Notes: generated by a model not told the origin, from the sequence alone. Shown: positions 31,190-43,081, counted from the stretch's first letter. The stretch: 64,000 nt of DNA from Fluviicoccus sp. (GCF_030646115.1 NZ_JAUSMX010000009.1:186001-250000), one strand, 5' to 3'. Numbers and translations are program-made.

Positions 31190-32472
31190 CCGTGGTATCT
31201 GCAGACACCCGGCCGCTGACCTGGCGGCTGCAACATGGCGACGCCAATCTTGACCTGAAGGGTTATGAAGCCCTTGAGGGTTATGCCGCTGTGCGCAAGG
31301 CGCTCAAGGAGATGAGTCCGCAGGATGTGCAGTTGCTCGTCAAGGACGCCAACCTGCGCGGTCGCGGCGGTGCGGGTTTCCCCGCCGGTGTGAAGTGGAG
31401 CCTGATCCCGATGGGGCCGGATGCCGGTCCCAAGTATCTGGTCTGCAACGCCGACGAAATGGAGCCGGGCACTTTCAAGGACCGGCTGTTGATGGAAAAA
31501 CTGCCGCATCAGTTGGTGGAAGCCATGATCGTGGCCGGTTACGCCATTCAGGCCACCCGTGCTTACATCTTCCTCCGCGGTGAATACATCCTCGCCGCTG
31601 ATCGCCTGAACGATGCAATCAAGCAAGCCAAGGCCGCCGGCTATCTGGGTGAAAACATCCTTGGTTCGGGCTGGAGCATGGATCTGTATGTCCATACCGG
31701 CGCCGGTCGCTATATCTGTGGTGAGGAAACCGCGCTGATCAACTCGCTGGAAGGCCGTCGCGCCAACCCGCGCGCCAAGCCGCCGTTCCCGCAGATTGCC
31801 GGGGCCTGGGGTAAGCCGACCATCGTCAACAACGTCGAAACCCTGTGCAATGTGCCTGCCATCGTCATGCGCGGCGCCAACTGGTTCAAGGGTTTGTCGG
31901 AGGGTAAGAGCCCGGATGCCGGCACCAAGCTTTATGGTGTCTCCGGTCGCGCCAAGCGCACCGGTGTCTGGGAGTTGCCCATCGGCACCACCGCCCGTGA
32001 GTTGCTGGAAGTCCACGCTGGCGGCATGCAGGACGGCCTTGATCTGAAATGCTGGCTGCCTGGCGGGGCATCCACGGATTTCCTGATGCCCGAGCACCTG
32101 GACCTGGCGATGGACTACGACACCATTTCCAAGGCCGGCAGCCGGATGGGAACCGGGTTGATCATGGTGGTCGATCACAAACAGAACATGATTTCGGTGG
32201 TGCGCAACCTGGAAGAGTTCTTCGCCCGCGAATCCTGCGGCTGGTGTACGCCCTGCCGTGACGGTCTGCCTTGGGGCGTCAAGATCCTGCGCGCGCTGGA
32301 ACGCGGTGAAGGCACCGCCGACGATATCGAGCAGCTGAGCAAGCTGACACGCGATCTCTGGATCGGCAAGACCTTCTGCGCCCATGCGCCCGGCGCCATG
32401 GAGCCGTTGATGAGCGCGCTCAAATATTTCCGTTCCGAGTTTGAACAAGGCATCGCGAAAGCGACCGCCTAA
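31186..32472 (+). CDS. nuoF: NADH-quinone oxidoreductase subunit F
   Basis: A 428-residue NADH-binding subunit: [13 protein letters not shown] for [20 protein letters not shown], and [12 protein letters not shown] plus a later TFCAHAPGA cysteine binding the N3 [4Fe-4S] cluster. Starts in an ATGA overlap with nuoE. Confidence 0.97.
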   Translation: MTVVSADTRPLTWRLQHGDANLDLKGYEALEGYAAVRKALKEMSPQDVQLLVKDANLRGRGGAGFPAGVKWSLIPMGPDAGPKYLVCNADEMEPGTFKDRLLMEKLPHQLVEAMIVAGYAIQATRAYIFLRGEYILAADRLNDAIKQAKAAGYLGENILGSGWSMDLYVHTGAGRYICGEETALINSLEGRRANPRAKPPFPQIAGAWGKPTIVNNVETLCNVPAIVMRGANWFKGLSEGKSPDAGTKLYGVSGRAKRTGVWELPIGTTARELLEVHAGGMQDGLDLKCWLPGGASTDFLMPEHLDLAMDYDTISKAGSRMGTGLIMVVDHKQNMISVVRNLEEFFARESCGWCTPCRDGLPWGVKILRALERGEGTADDIEQLSKLTRDLWIGKTFCAHAPGAMEPLMSALKYFRSEFEQGIAKATA

Positions 32473-32490
32473 ATACAGGTATCCAGACGA

Positions 32491-35214
32491 ATGGCCACCA
32501 TATATGTAGATGGCAAGCCCCATGAGGTCAACGGCGCAGACAACCTGTTGCAGGCCTGCCTGTCTCTCGGGCTCGACATTCCTTATTTCTGCTGGCACCC
32601 CGCGCTTGGCAGCGTCGGCGCCTGCCGCCAGTGCGCGGTCAAGCAGTACGCCAATCCCGAGGACAAGCGCGGACGTATCGTCATGTCCTGCATGTCGCCG
32701 TCCACCGACAATACCTACATCTCGATTGATGACGAGGAGGCCAAGGCTTTCCGCGCCACCATCGTCGAGTTGCTGATGACCAACCATCCGCACGACTGCC
32801 CGGTCTGCGAAGAGGGCGGCCACTGTCATCTGCAGGACATGACGGTAATGACCGGGCATGACCGCCGCAGCTACCGCTTCACCAAGCGCACCCACCAGAA
32901 CCAGGATCTCGGTCCGTTCATCAGCCATGAAATGAACCGCTGCATCGCCTGTTACCGTTGCGTCCGTTATTACAAGGACTATGCCGGAGGTGAGGATCTG
33001 GGCGTCTATGGCGCGCATGACAACGTCTATTTCGGTCGTCCCACCGACGGTACGCTGGAAAGCGAGTTTTCCGGCAACCTGACCGAAGTTTGTCCGACCG
33101 GCGTTTTCACCGACAAGACGCACTCGGCGCGTTACAACCGCAAATGGGACATGCAGTTTGCCCCCAGTATCTGCCAGCAATGCTCGGTCGGCTGTAACAC
33201 CAGCCCCGGCGAGCGTTATGGTGAGTTGCGCCGTATCGAGAACCGTTTCAACGGCTCGGTCAACCATTACTTCCTCTGTGACCGCGGCCGTTTTGGCTAC
33301 GGCTACGTCAACAACAGTGACCGTCCGCGCCAGCCGATGATGCGCGAAGGCGTTGATCTGGTCGTTGTTTCCGTCGATGAAGCACTGGATTCCGCCATTG
33401 CCGCACTGCGCGGCAAGAAGGTGATCGGCATCGGCTCACCGCGCGCCAGCCTGGAAACCAACTTTGCCTTGCGTTCGCTGGTGGGAGAGGCCAACTTCTC
33501 AACCGGTATTGCGACTGTCGAGTTGGGCTGCATCAACCTGGCGCAGCAAGTATTGCTGACCGAAGGCATTGAAGTCCCCTCGCTGCGTGACATTGAAGGC
33601 AAGGATGGCGTGCTGGTGTTGGGTGAGGACGTGACGCAAACAGCGCCGCGTATTGCCCTGGCCTTGCGCCAGTCGGTCAAGAACAAGGCGGTGAAGATGG
33701 CCGCTGACCGCAAGACAGCCGTCTGGCAGGATCTGGCGGTGAAGAACATCGCCCAGCACGAGTTGTCGCCGCTGTTCATCACCAGTTTCAGCGGCACCCG
33801 GCTTGATGACGTCGCCACCGGGGTCTGCATGGCGGCCGTGGATGATCAGGCGCGGCTCGGTTTCGCCGTGGCCCACTGCATTGACAATAATGCCCCGGCG
33901 GTCGAAGGTCTTGATGCCGAGGCGCAAGCCTTTGCCCGTCAGGTTGCCGCTGCATTGCTGGCCGCCGACAAGCCCTTGGTGGTAGCAGGTACAGCGGCCG
34001 GCTCCGAGGCGTTGATCCAGGCCGCTGCGAATATCGTGCAGGCGCTGCTGGTCAAGGGCAAGAAAGCCGCCATTACGCTGGCGCTGCCGGAAGTGAACAG
34101 CCTGGGCGTCAGCCTGATGGGCGGCAGCAGTCTGGAGTCGGCGCTGGAAGCTTTGCGGTCCGGACAAGCCGAGATCGTGGTCATTGCGGAAAACGACCTC
34201 TATCGCCGTGCCCCGGCTGCTCTGGTCGATGCCGCGCTGGCCAAGGCCGCCAAGGTCATTGTGCTGGATCACCAGCAAACTGCGACCACGGCCAAAGCCC
34301 ATATCCTGATGTCCGCCGCCAGTTTTGCCGAAGGTGACGGCACTGCTGTCAATAACGAAGGCCGGGCGCAGCGCTACTTCCAGGTCTATGACTCCAGCTA
34401 CTACAAGCCGGAACACCAGATCAAGGAGGGCTGGCGCTGGCTGCATGCCATTCATTCCGGCCTGGACTATCGTGATATTGACTGGACGCACCTGGATGAC
34501 GTGGTGTCCTCGTGCGCCGAGGCCATTCCTGTCCTCGCCGGGATGGTTCAGGCGGCACCGAATGCCGCCTTCCGCATCAGCGGTGTGCGTCCGGCCCGTG
34601 AGCCTCGCCGTTACAGCGGTCGCACCGCCATGCGCGCCAAGCTGAGTGTGCATGAACCGCGTCAGCCGCAAGATGGCGACAGCGCCTTGTCCTTCTCCAT
34701 GGAAGGTTATGTCGGTCCAAAGAACGATACGGCCCTGACTTCCTTTGCCTGGGCTCCGGGCTGGAATTCGCCGCAAGCCTGGAACAAATTCCAGGCGGAA
34801 GTCGGCGGGCACCTCAGCGGCGGTGATCCGGGTGTACGTCTGCTGGACAGCGCGCCGCATCATGCCGGCGGATACTTCAAGAACATTCCGTCCGCATTCA
34901 CCCCGCGCGCCGAAGCCCTGAAAGTGCATTTGCTTCATCACATCTTCGGCAGTGACGAACTGGCCGCACGTGCAGCCGTCATGTCCAGCCGCATTCCGGA
35001 TGCCTGCATTACCCTTGCGGCAGAAGACGCTGCCAGCTTGCGTCTGGCTGATGGCCAGACGGCGGTTGTCAGTATCGGCATGAAGCTGGTGAAGATTCCG
35101 GCCCGTATCGATCCGGACCAGCCGTCTGGCACCGTCGGCGTCATCGCCGGAATTCCCGGCCTGCCTGCGCTGAACGGCGATGAGTGGCTGCAAGTCAGCG
35201 GGGAGGGGGCCTGA
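32491..35214 (+). CDS. nuoG: NADH-quinone oxidoreductase subunit G
   Basis: A 907-residue iron-sulfur subunit. The N-terminal ferredoxin domain has [40 protein letters not shown] and later cysteines bind N4/N5. Cys228, Cys231, Cys235 and Cys263 (CQQCSVGC ... [11 protein letters not shown]) form the off-path N7 cluster site, at the same numbers as in E. coli NuoG. The C-terminal half is the molybdopterin-oxidoreductase-like fold without a cofactor. Length is within one residue of the E. coli protein. Confidence 0.97.
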   Translation: MATIYVDGKPHEVNGADNLLQACLSLGLDIPYFCWHPALGSVGACRQCAVKQYANPEDKRGRIVMSCMSPSTDNTYISIDDEEAKAFRATIVELLMTNHPHDCPVCEEGGHCHLQDMTVMTGHDRRSYRFTKRTHQNQDLGPFISHEMNRCIACYRCVRYYKDYAGGEDLGVYGAHDNVYFGRPTDGTLESEFSGNLTEVCPTGVFTDKTHSARYNRKWDMQFAPSICQQCSVGCNTSPGERYGELRRIENRFNGSVNHYFLCDRGRFGYGYVNNSDRPRQPMMREGVDLVVVSVDEALDSAIAALRGKKVIGIGSPRASLETNFALRSLVGEANFSTGIATVELGCINLAQQVLLTEGIEVPSLRDIEGKDGVLVLGEDVTQTAPRIALALRQSVKNKAVKMAADRKTAVWQDLAVKNIAQHELSPLFITSFSGTRLDDVATGVCMAAVDDQARLGFAVAHCIDNNAPAVEGLDAEAQAFARQVAAALLAADKPLVVAGTAAGSEALIQAAANIVQALLVKGKKAAITLALPEVNSLGVSLMGGSSLESALEALRSGQAEIVVIAENDLYRRAPAALVDAALAKAAKVIVLDHQQTATTAKAHILMSAASFAEGDGTAVNNEGRAQRYFQVYDSSYYKPEHQIKEGWRWLHAIHSGLDYRDIDWTHLDDVVSSCAEAIPVLAGMVQAAPNAAFRISGVRPAREPRRYSGRTAMRAKLSVHEPRQPQDGDSALSFSMEGYVGPKNDTALTSFAWAPGWNSPQAWNKFQAEVGGHLSGGDPGVRLLDSAPHHAGGYFKNIPSAFTPRAEALKVHLLHHIFGSDELAARAAVMSSRIPDACITLAAEDAASLRLADGQTAVVSIGMKLVKIPARIDPDQPSGTVGVIAGIPGLPALNGDEWLQVSGEGA

Positions 35215-35216
35215 TC

Positions 35217-36242
35217 ATGGAACAACTCAACAGCTTCATACTGCAATACATGAGTCAGGATACGCTGGACATCATCGTGTCGGTGATCAAGTCGGTGATT
35301 ATCCTGCTGGCTACGGTGATCACCGCAGCGCTGCTCAGCTTCATCGAGCGCCGCTTGCTGGCCTGGTGGCAGGATCGCTACGGTCCGAACCGTGTCGGAC
35401 CCAACGGCATGTTCCAGATTGCTGCCGACATGCTGAAGATGTTCTTCAAGGAAGACTGGACGCCGGCTTTTGCCGACAAGATGATTTTCTTCCTGGCCCC
35501 GGCCATTGCCATGGCGGGCATGCTGCTGAGCATGGTAATTGTGCCCATTACCCCGACCTGGGGGGTGGCAGACCTTAACATCGGCATTCTGTTCTTCATG
35601 GCCATGGCCGGGCTGTCAGTGTATGCCGTGATGTTTGCCGCCTGGTCATCGAACAACAAATACTCGCTGCTGGGCGGCGTGCGAGCCACGGCCCAGACCA
35701 TCAGTTATGAAGTATTCATGGGGTTGGCGCTGATGGGCGTAGTGGTCCAGACCGGTTCCTTCAACATGCGTGACATTGTTGAGGCCCAAAAGGATTGCTG
35801 GTTCGTGATTCCCCAGTTCCTTGGCTTCATCATCTTCATGATTGCCGGTATTGCCGTGACCCACCGTCATCCGTTTGACCAGCCGGAAGCGGAACAGGAA
35901 CTGGCTGACGGTTATCACATTGAATACTCCGGCATGAAGTGGGGCATGTTCTTCGTCGGTGAATACGTGGCCGTTGTCGTTATCTCCGCCCTGATCGTAA
36001 CCCTGTATTTTGGCGGCTGGCAGCCGCTGCCGTACCTGGATTTCATTCCGGCATTCTTCTGGTTTGCCGGCAAGACCGCTTTCTTCATCATGATGTTCGT
36101 GCTGGTGCGCGGCTCGTTGATGCGTCCGCGTTATGACCAGGTGATGACGGCCGGATGGTTGGTTGCACTGCCGTTGACGCTGCTCAACCTGCTCGTCACC
36201 GGCGCCATGGTTTTGCTGTTCAGCCCCGTCAAGCCCGGTTAA
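35217..36242 (+). CDS. nuoH: NADH-quinone oxidoreductase subunit H
   Basis: A 341-residue, eight-helix subunit at the junction of arms, lining the quinone tunnel. Family blocks: [33 protein letters not shown] and [24 protein letters not shown]. The ATG at 35217 has a purine-rich GGGGAGGGGG site and starts three bases after the nuoG stop. Confidence 0.97.
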   Translation: MEQLNSFILQYMSQDTLDIIVSVIKSVIILLATVITAALLSFIERRLLAWWQDRYGPNRVGPNGMFQIAADMLKMFFKEDWTPAFADKMIFFLAPAIAMAGMLLSMVIVPITPTWGVADLNIGILFFMAMAGLSVYAVMFAAWSSNNKYSLLGGVRATAQTISYEVFMGLALMGVVVQTGSFNMRDIVEAQKDCWFVIPQFLGFIIFMIAGIAVTHRHPFDQPEAEQELADGYHIEYSGMKWGMFFVGEYVAVVVISALIVTLYFGGWQPLPYLDFIPAFFWFAGKTAFFIMMFVLVRGSLMRPRYDQVMTAGWLVALPLTLLNLLVTGAMVLLFSPVKPG

Positions 36243-36258
36243 CGGAGAGATTTTGAAG

Positions 36259-36795
36259 ATGAAAAACGTGATTGACGGAATCTGGAGCCAGGTGCGCAGC
36301 ATGGTCATGGTGTTCAGCCATGGCTTCCGCAAGCGCGACACCCTGCAATACCCTGAAGAACCGGTTTACCTGCCGCCGCGTTACCGGGGCCGTATTGTGC
36401 TGACGCGTGACCCGGACGGTCAGGAGCGCTGTGTGGCCTGCAACCTGTGTGCGGTTGCCTGCCCGGTGGGCTGTATTTCCTTGCAGAAAGCGGAAACCGA
36501 AGACGGCCGCTGGTATCCGGAGTTCTTCCGGATCAACTTCTCCCGCTGCATCTTCTGTGGCATGTGTGAAGAAGCGTGTCCGACCACGGCGATCCAGCTG
36601 ACGCCGGATTTTGAAATGGCCGAGTACAACCGCCAGAATCTGGTGTACGAGAAAGAACACCTGCTGATTTCCGGCCCCGGCAAGTACCCGGATTACAACT
36701 TCTACCGTGTCTCCGGCATGGCGATTGCGGGCAAGCCCAAAGGCGCAGCCCAGAACGAATCGCAACCGGTCGACATCAAGTCACTGCTACCCTGA
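36259..36795 (+). CDS. nuoI: NADH-quinone oxidoreductase subunit I
   Basis: A 178-residue ferredoxin-like subunit with two [4Fe-4S] motifs, [15 protein letters not shown] and [15 protein letters not shown] (clusters N6a and N6b). ATG at 36259 follows GGAGAG at nine bases; a TTG two codons earlier is less likely. Confidence 0.96.
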   Translation: MKNVIDGIWSQVRSMVMVFSHGFRKRDTLQYPEEPVYLPPRYRGRIVLTRDPDGQERCVACNLCAVACPVGCISLQKAETEDGRWYPEFFRINFSRCIFCGMCEEACPTTAIQLTPDFEMAEYNRQNLVYEKEHLLISGPGKYPDYNFYRVSGMAIAGKPKGAAQNESQPVDIKSLLP

Positions 36796-36805
36796 GGCCG
36801 CACTA

Positions 36806-37384
36806 ATGGAAATTGCATTCTACATAGCGGCGGCGGTTGCCATTCTGGCGACCCTCCGGGTGATTACTAACGCCAATCCGGTGCATGCACTGCTGAACCT
36901 GATCATCTCGCTGCTGGCCGTGGCGGTGATCTTCTTTACCCTGGGCGCGCCGTTTGCCGGTGCGCTGGAAGTGATTGTCTATGCCGGCGCCATCATGGTG
37001 CTGTTCGTCTTTGTGGTGATGATGCTGAACCTGGGCACTCAGGTGGATGCACAGGAGCACAAATGGCTGGCGTTGCGGGTCTGGGTGGGTCCATCCATCT
37101 TTGCGACGGCGTTGCTGGCGGAAATGGCCTGGATTTTTTCACAGCCGTCCGGGGCCATGCTCGGACATACCTTGGTAGATGGCAAACAGGTTGGTATTGC
37201 ACTGTACGGACCTTATCTGCTGACCGTGGAGTTGGCCTCGATGTTGCTGCTGGCGGCGCTGGTTGCAGCCTGGCACTTGGGCAAGCACGATGCGCGTGAA
37301 GACCGCCAGGCCGTGCGGGTGGCGGAACGGCTGAGTGCTGAAAACACGGTCAAACTCGACAAGGCGGAGGGCGGACTGAAATGA
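36806..37384 (+). CDS. nuoJ: NADH-quinone oxidoreductase subunit J
   Basis: A 192-residue membrane subunit with five helices; [26 protein letters not shown] is the pi-bulge helix region of the family. Start 36806 follows CTGAGGCCG; an in-frame ATG at 36707 would lie inside nuoI. Overlaps nuoK by four bases. Confidence 0.95.
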   Translation: MEIAFYIAAAVAILATLRVITNANPVHALLNLIISLLAVAVIFFTLGAPFAGALEVIVYAGAIMVLFVFVVMMLNLGTQVDAQEHKWLALRVWVGPSIFATALLAEMAWIFSQPSGAMLGHTLVDGKQVGIALYGPYLLTVELASMLLLAALVAAWHLGKHDAREDRQAVRVAERLSAENTVKLDKAEGGLK

Positions 37385-37689
37385 ACGGAATTCCTCTGGA
37401 ACACGGACTTGGCGTTGCTGCCATCCTATTTGTACTCGGGCTGGTGGGTGTCATGGTCCGCCGCAACATCCTGTTCATGTTGCTGAGCCTGGAAGTAATG
37501 ATGAATGCCGCTGCGCTGGCGTTTGTGGTGGCCGGCAGCCGTTGGGGCCAACCGGACGGCCAGATCATGTTTATCCTGATCCTGAGCCTGGCGGCCGCTG
37601 AAGCCAGTATCGGCCTGGCAATCCTGTTGCAATTTTACCGTCGCCATCATTCCCTAGATATTGATGCGGCAAGCGAGATGCGCGGATGA
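37381..37689 (+). CDS. nuoK: NADH-quinone oxidoreductase subunit K
   Basis: A 102-residue, three-helix subunit (MRC/MnhC-like). Conserved buried glutamates appear in [15 protein letters not shown] and [11 protein letters not shown], part of the proton path. Overlaps both neighbours by four bases. Confidence 0.96.
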   Translation: MNGIPLEHGLGVAAILFVLGLVGVMVRRNILFMLLSLEVMMNAAALAFVVAGSRWGQPDGQIMFILILSLAAAEASIGLAILLQFYRRHHSLDIDAASEMRG

Positions 37690-39548
37690 ACCTCCTCTAT
37701 TTGACTTTCGTCTTCCCCTTGGTGGGATTCCTGCTGCTGTCGACGGTACGCAATCGGCTGTCTGAAAACCTGGCCGCCCTGATCGGGGTCGGCTCCATGG
37801 GTTTGTCTGCGCTGACAGCCTTGTATGTCGGCATTGAGTTTATGGGTATTGAAGGGCAGGGCGCTTATCGCCAGGTGCTCTGGACCTGGATGCAAGTGGG
37901 AGATTTCGCCCCGGCTTTCGGCCTGCATCTGGACGGCCTGTCGCTGACCATGCTGGGTGTGGTGACCGGTGTCGGTTTCCTGATTCATGTCTTTGCCTCC
38001 TGGTACATGCGCGGTGAAGCGGGATATGAACGCTTTTTCTCCTACATGAACCTCTTTGTGGTAAGCATGCTGCTGCTGGTGCTGGGTGACAACCTGCTGC
38101 TGCTGTACCTTGGCTGGGAAGGGGTTGGTCTCTGCAGTTACCTGCTGATCGGCTTCTACTACCAGAACAGCGCCAATGGCGCGGCGGCGATCAAGGCCTT
38201 TACCGTAACCCGTGTAGGGGATGTACTGATGGCCATCGGCCTCTTTATCATCTACCACGAACTGGGAACGATGGATATTCAGGAAGTTCTGGTCAGGGCT
38301 CCCGAGGTCTGGCGCACCGGAGATTTGTCGGTGACACTGGCGGCGTTGATGTTGCTAGGCGGTGCCGTTGGCAAGTCCGCACAGTTGCCACTGCAAACCT
38401 GGCTGGCGGACGCCATGGCGGGCCCAACGCCGGTTTCGGCGCTGATTCACGCTGCAACCATGGTGACCGCCGGTGTCTACCTGATTGCCCGCACCCATGT
38501 GTTGTTCATGATGGCGCCGGAAGTACTGGAGCTGGTGGGTGTCATTGGCGCTGTAACGCTGGTGCTGGCTGGCTTTTCCGCCATGGTGCAGACCGACATC
38601 AAGCGCATTCTGGCCTATTCCACCATGAGCCAGATCGGCTACATGTTCCTGGCGCTGGGCGCCGGGGCATGGAGCGCGGCCGTGTTCCACCTGATGACTC
38701 ATGCCTTTTTCAAGGCCTTGCTGTTCCTTTCCTCCGGGGCGGTGATCATTGCCTGCCATCATGAGCAGAACATTTTCAAGATGGGCGGGCTGTGGAAGAA
38801 GATTCCTTTTGTCTATGCCTGCTTTCTGGTGGGCGGTGGTGCTCTGGCGGCCTTGCCCTTCGTGACAGTGGGTTTTTACAGTAAGGATGCAATCCTGTGG
38901 GATGAGTTCGCGACCCAGCACTTTGAACTGTTCTGGGCCGGTCTGGTCGGAGCCTTCTTTACCTCGATTTACACTTTCCGTCTGATTTTCATTGTCTTTC
39001 ATGGTCAGGAAAAAACCCATGCCCATGCATTGAAGGGAGTCACCTATTGGCTGCCGCTGGGCATCCTTCTGGTGCTGTCAACCGGGGTTGGCGCCCTGAT
39101 CCATCCTCCGCTGGAAGGTGTGCTGCCCGCCCTGAATATTTCCGCCAATGAAGAAGCCCGGCATTCGGTTGAGCTGCTGTCCGGTGCGGTGGCAATGATC
39201 GGCATCGGCATTGCCGCTTTCCTGTTCCTGGGGGAACGAAAGCTGGCTACAGCCATGGCGCAATCCTCCGTAGGGCAACTGCTTTCACGCCTTTGGCTGA
39301 ACGGGTGGGGTTTCGACTGGGTGTACGACAAGCTGTTTGTGAGGCCATACCTGTTTGTGGTGAACCTCCTTCGCCATGACATTATCGACTTGGGCATCGG
39401 CTTGATTCCCGGCGTCGCCCGTCGGGCGCATGATGCTGTCAGTGTTACCGAGAACGGTCGTCTACGCTGGTACGCCGCAAGCATGGTGTTCGGTGCGGTC
39501 GTGATTCTGGCAGCACTGATTGTTCTGAGCAGTAATTTTAAAGGATAA
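37686..39548 (+). CDS. nuoL: NADH-quinone oxidoreductase subunit L
   Basis: A 620-residue antiporter-like subunit with the long lateral helix at the C-terminus. [44 protein letters not shown] and [12 protein letters not shown] are NuoL signatures with the proton-channel Glu, Lys and His residues. Confidence 0.96.
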   Translation: MNLLYLTFVFPLVGFLLLSTVRNRLSENLAALIGVGSMGLSALTALYVGIEFMGIEGQGAYRQVLWTWMQVGDFAPAFGLHLDGLSLTMLGVVTGVGFLIHVFASWYMRGEAGYERFFSYMNLFVVSMLLLVLGDNLLLLYLGWEGVGLCSYLLIGFYYQNSANGAAAIKAFTVTRVGDVLMAIGLFIIYHELGTMDIQEVLVRAPEVWRTGDLSVTLAALMLLGGAVGKSAQLPLQTWLADAMAGPTPVSALIHAATMVTAGVYLIARTHVLFMMAPEVLELVGVIGAVTLVLAGFSAMVQTDIKRILAYSTMSQIGYMFLALGAGAWSAAVFHLMTHAFFKALLFLSSGAVIIACHHEQNIFKMGGLWKKIPFVYACFLVGGGALAALPFVTVGFYSKDAILWDEFATQHFELFWAGLVGAFFTSIYTFRLIFIVFHGQEKTHAHALKGVTYWLPLGILLVLSTGVGALIHPPLEGVLPALNISANEEARHSVELLSGAVAMIGIGIAAFLFLGERKLATAMAQSSVGQLLSRLWLNGWGFDWVYDKLFVRPYLFVVNLLRHDIIDLGIGLIPGVARRAHDAVSVTENGRLRWYAASMVFGAVVILAALIVLSSNFKG

Positions 39549-39553
39549 GCCTG

Positions 39554-41113
39554 ATGATGACCGATCTGATTCTTCCCGCTCTTATCCTGATTCCGTTTAT
39601 CGGCGGCCTGCTGTGCTGGGTGGGCGAACGCTTTGGCCTGGGACTGCCGCGCTGGGTGGCCTTGCTCAGCATGCTGCTGGTGTTCCTGCTGACCCTGCAA
39701 ATCTGGGCAGAAGGCAGTTACACCATGCCCGCAATCGGTGCGCAAACTACGCAATGGCAACTGGAATACCAGGCTCCGTGGATTCCCGCACTGGGCATCA
39801 GCATTCACTTGGCGCTTGACGGCCTGTCACTGTTGATGATCATGCTGACCGGCCTGTTGGGTTTTATGGCCGTCGCCTGTTCCTGGAGTGAAATCCAGCG
39901 GCATGTGGGTTTTTTCCACCTGAACCTGCTGTGGAGCCTGGGTGGTGTCATCGGCGTTTTCCTGGCCATCGACATGTTCCTGTTCTTCTTTTTCTGGGAA
40001 ATGATGCTGGTGCCGGTGTACTTCCTGATTGCCTTGTGGGGGCATTCGGGTTCGGATGGCAAGAGCCGGATTTATGCGGCTACCAAGTTCTTCATTTTCA
40101 CCCAGGCAGCTGGCTTGATCATGCTGGTCGGTATTCTGGCGCTGGTCTTCATCAATTTCTCGCAAACTCAAGTGCTGAGTTTTGATTACCACCATCTGCT
40201 GGGAACGAAGATGGATCCGGGTATGGAAATGGCCTTGATGCTGTGCTTCTTCGTGGCGTTTGCCGTGAAATTGCCGGTAGTGCCGTTTCATTCCTGGTTG
40301 CCGGATGCCCACGCCCAGGCACCTACCGCCGGCAGTGTCGACTTGGCGGGTATCCTGCTCAAAACCGCCGCCTACGGCATGCTGCGGTTTGCGCTGCCGT
40401 TCTTTCCCAATGCCTCGCTGGAGTTTGCCCCGGTGGCCATGTGGCTGGGTATCTTCGGGGTGTTTTATGGCGCGTTCCTGGCTTTCGGGCAGAATGATGT
40501 CAAACGTCTGATTGCCTATACCAGTGTGTCGCACATGGGATTTGTGCTGATCGGTATTTATTCCGGCAACATGCTGACCATGCAAGGCTTGGTGATGCAG
40601 ATGCTGGCGCACGGTTTCTCGGCGGCCGGCCTGTTCATCCTCTGCGGTGAGTTGTACGAACGGGTGCATACCCGCGACCTGCGTCAAATGGGCGGTCTGT
40701 GGGGCAAGTTCCGCTATCTACCCGCCATCATGATGTTTTTTTGTGCGGCTTTGCTGGGCATGCCGGGTACAGGCAACTTTGTCGGGGAATTCCTGATTCT
40801 GCTGGGCGCATGGAAGGTGTCGCCGCTGATTACGATCCTGGCAACCTCCAGCCTGGTGCTGGCAGGCCTTTACTCGCTGATCATCATCCATCGCGCCCTG
40901 TTCGGGGAGTCAAAACATGAAGGCGACTTGCCGGATCTCAGCCCGCGTGAAATTGCCATCATGGTCAGCCTGATGGGCATCCTGTTGTTCTTGGGCTTGT
41001 ATCCGCAACCGGTCCTGAATACGTCCTGGTCGGCCATGGCCGGCATTGAGCAACTTTACCAGTCGGCTTCCGCCGCTCCCGTGCCGTCCGTCATGACGCC
41101 AGAATTGCGCTGA
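39554..41113 (+). CDS. nuoM: NADH-quinone oxidoreductase subunit M
   Basis: A 519-residue antiporter-like subunit: FFFFWEMMLVPVYFLIALWG, AVKLPVVPFHSWLPDAHAQAPTAGSVDLAGILLK and SHMGFVLIGIYSG. An AAGGATAA site precedes tandem ATGs at 39554 and 39557. Confidence 0.96.
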   Translation: MMTDLILPALILIPFIGGLLCWVGERFGLGLPRWVALLSMLLVFLLTLQIWAEGSYTMPAIGAQTTQWQLEYQAPWIPALGISIHLALDGLSLLMIMLTGLLGFMAVACSWSEIQRHVGFFHLNLLWSLGGVIGVFLAIDMFLFFFFWEMMLVPVYFLIALWGHSGSDGKSRIYAATKFFIFTQAAGLIMLVGILALVFINFSQTQVLSFDYHHLLGTKMDPGMEMALMLCFFVAFAVKLPVVPFHSWLPDAHAQAPTAGSVDLAGILLKTAAYGMLRFALPFFPNASLEFAPVAMWLGIFGVFYGAFLAFGQNDVKRLIAYTSVSHMGFVLIGIYSGNMLTMQGLVMQMLAHGFSAAGLFILCGELYERVHTRDLRQMGGLWGKFRYLPAIMMFFCAALLGMPGTGNFVGEFLILLGAWKVSPLITILATSSLVLAGLYSLIIIHRALFGESKHEGDLPDLSPREIAIMVSLMGILLFLGLYPQPVLNTSWSAMAGIEQLYQSASAAPVPSVMTPELR

Positions 41114-41120
41114 GGTCACC

Positions 41121-42590
41121 ATGAACCTGACTCTGGAAAACCTGTTACCCCTGCTACCCGTCATTCTGACCAGTCTGACGGCGATTGTCGTGATGCTGGC
41201 GATCGCCTTTGGCCGTAACCATTGGTGGAATGCGACGCTGGCGGTCGTGGGGCTGAATATTTCCCTGGCAGCCACTATTTGGCTGGCCCTGAACCAGCCG
41301 TTGGCTCCGCAACTGGTGACGCCGTTACTCGTCGTGGATCCCTTTGCCTACTTTTATATGGTGCTGATCCTCGCCTCGACGCTGGCATGCGCCACCCTGA
41401 CACACGCCTATATGGATGGGTATGGCAGCAACAAGGAAGAGATCTATTTGCTGCTGACCATTGCCGCCGTTGGCGCCATGGTGATGGTGTGCAGCCGTCA
41501 TATGGCTTCCTTTTTCATCGGGCTGGAACTGATGTCAGTGCCGGTTTACGGTATGGTGGCCTATACCTATCAGCGCAAGCGTTCACTGGAAGCGGGCGTC
41601 AAGTACATGGTGCTGTCAGCAACCGCCTCAGCATTCATGCTGTTTGGCATGGCGCTGTTGTACGCGCTGACCGGCACTCTGGAATTTCAGGGTCTGGCGC
41701 AGGCAACCACACTGGAAGTCGTCAATAGCCCCCTGTCGATTATGGGGGTGGGCATGATCCTGATCGGCTTGGCGTTCAAGCTGTCAGTGGCGCCTTTCCA
41801 TCTTTGGACCCCGGATGTGTATGAAGGCGCCCCGGCTCCGGTAGGCGCATTCCTGGCATCCGTAGGCAAGATTTCCGTCTTTGCCGTATTGCTGCGCTGG
41901 CTGATTGAAACTCCATCGGCTTATTCGATGGCGTTACGGGATGTCATGGCCGTGCTGGCGGTGGTGTCGATCATTGCAGGCAATGTGCTGGCGCTGAATC
42001 AGAACAACCTCAAGCGTATTCTGGCTTACTCCTCCATTGCACATATGGGATATCTGCTGGCCGCCGTGGTTTCAGGCGGAGTCTTGGCTATCCAGACGGT
42101 ACAAATCTACCTGCTGACCTATGTGCTGACTACGCTGGGTGCTTTCGGTGTCATTACCCTGATGTCCAGCCCGCTTCGCCATGACGATGCTGACGGGCTG
42201 TTCAATTATCGCGGATTGTTCTGGCGCAGGCCGGTGTTGACGGCCGTGATGACGGTGATGATGCTGTCATTGGCCGGTATCCCGCTGACGGCCGGATTCA
42301 TTGGCAAGTTCTTCGTGATCCTGACCGGTGTAAAGGCTGAAATGTGGTGGTTGATGGCTGCCGTGATTCTGGGCAGCGCCATTGGTTTGTACTATTACCT
42401 GCGGGTCATGGTGACACTGTACATGGCGACTCCCGGCCTGCGGAAGCATGATGCGCCGCTGAACTGGGGGCAGCAGGCAGGTGGCGTGGTGGTGATGCTG
42501 ATTGCCGGACTGGTGCTGCTGTTGGGTGTTTATCCTCAGCCGATGCTGGTATTGGTGAACGTGGTGTCACGGACTTTGCTGGGCGGTTGA
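41121..42590 (+). CDS. nuoN: NADH-quinone oxidoreductase subunit N
   Basis: A 489-residue antiporter-like subunit and last gene of the operon: FIGLELMSVPVYGMVAY, AFKLSVAPFHLWTPDVYEGAPAPVGAFLASVGK and SSIAHMGYLLAA. The operon ends with a hairpin terminator. Confidence 0.96.
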   Translation: MNLTLENLLPLLPVILTSLTAIVVMLAIAFGRNHWWNATLAVVGLNISLAATIWLALNQPLAPQLVTPLLVVDPFAYFYMVLILASTLACATLTHAYMDGYGSNKEEIYLLLTIAAVGAMVMVCSRHMASFFIGLELMSVPVYGMVAYTYQRKRSLEAGVKYMVLSATASAFMLFGMALLYALTGTLEFQGLAQATTLEVVNSPLSIMGVGMILIGLAFKLSVAPFHLWTPDVYEGAPAPVGAFLASVGKISVFAVLLRWLIETPSAYSMALRDVMAVLAVVSIIAGNVLALNQNNLKRILAYSSIAHMGYLLAAVVSGGVLAIQTVQIYLLTYVLTTLGAFGVITLMSSPLRHDDADGLFNYRGLFWRRPVLTAVMTVMMLSLAGIPLTAGFIGKFFVILTGVKAEMWWLMAAVILGSAIGLYYYLRVMVTLYMATPGLRKHDAPLNWGQQAGGVVVMLIAGLVLLLGVYPQPMLVLVNVVSRTLLGG

Positions 42591-42610
42591 TTCAGCAGCC
42601 CAGCATTGCA

Positions 42611-42637
42611 AACAGCCTCCTTCACGGAGGCTGTTTT
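42611..42637 (+). terminator. terminator of the nuo operon
   Basis: AACAGCCTCC-TTCAC-GGAGGCTGTT followed by TTG, 20 bases after the nuoN stop. Confidence 0.8.
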
Positions 42638-42639
42638 GT

Positions 42640-42669
42640 TTGAGGTGTGGAAAACCAGCATGCTATAGT
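42640..42669 (+). promoter_or_regulatory. promoter of the DUF2721 gene, close to its ATG
   Basis: TTGAGG (42640-42645), an 18-base spacer and TATAGT (42664-42669) with a TGC extension. Only six bases separate the -10 box from the ATG at 42676, so transcription should start at or next to the start codon. Confidence 0.5.
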
Positions 42670-42675
42670 TCGAGG

Positions 42676-43071
42676 ATGGAAATCACCCTTACGACCCCAG
42701 CCATTCTTTTCCCGGCCATTTCGCTGTTGATGCTGGCATATACCAACCGTTTCCTGGCGCTGGCAAATCTGATACGCAGCCTGCATTCCAACCATGCAGT
42801 CCGTAAACATGATCTGCGCTACCGCGCCCAATTGGCCAATCTCCGCAAGCGTACACGGCTGATTCGTCGCATGCAGACCTGGGGTGGACTGAGCTTCTTC
42901 ATGTGTGTTGTGGCAATGCTGTGTTTGTTTTTCAGCAATGAACTGGCCGGGCGCTGGGTCTTCGGAGCCAGCCTGATGTGCTTGATGGTATCGCTGGCGA
43001 CATCGGTGGTGGAAATCCGCATCTCGCTGGATGCGCTGGAAATTGAATTATCCGACCTGGATATTGATTGA
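42676..43071 (+). CDS. DUF2721 family membrane protein
   Basis: A 131-residue protein with an N-terminal membrane segment (about 9-28), a basic cytosolic loop rich in Arg (RKHDLRYRAQLANLRKRTRLIRR) and two more C-terminal membrane helices, the DUF2721 layout. Function unknown. Only GAGG directly touching the ATG precedes it, too close for a normal ribosome-binding site. In-frame ATG 42640 would lie in the promoter. Ends 10 bases before the convergent dioxygenase gene. Confidence 0.75.
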   Translation: MEITLTTPAILFPAISLLMLAYTNRFLALANLIRSLHSNHAVRKHDLRYRAQLANLRKRTRLIRRMQTWGGLSFFMCVVAMLCLFFSNELAGRWVFGASLMCLMVSLATSVVEIRISLDALEIELSDLDID

Positions 43072-43081
43072 GATTGCGGCC

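Noticed and set aside
31063-33267. Long open frame of 734 codons on the minus strand opposite nuoF and nuoG
   Set aside because: It is an antisense shadow of strongly coding, GC-rich nuo genes; no family resemblance, no ribosome-binding site.
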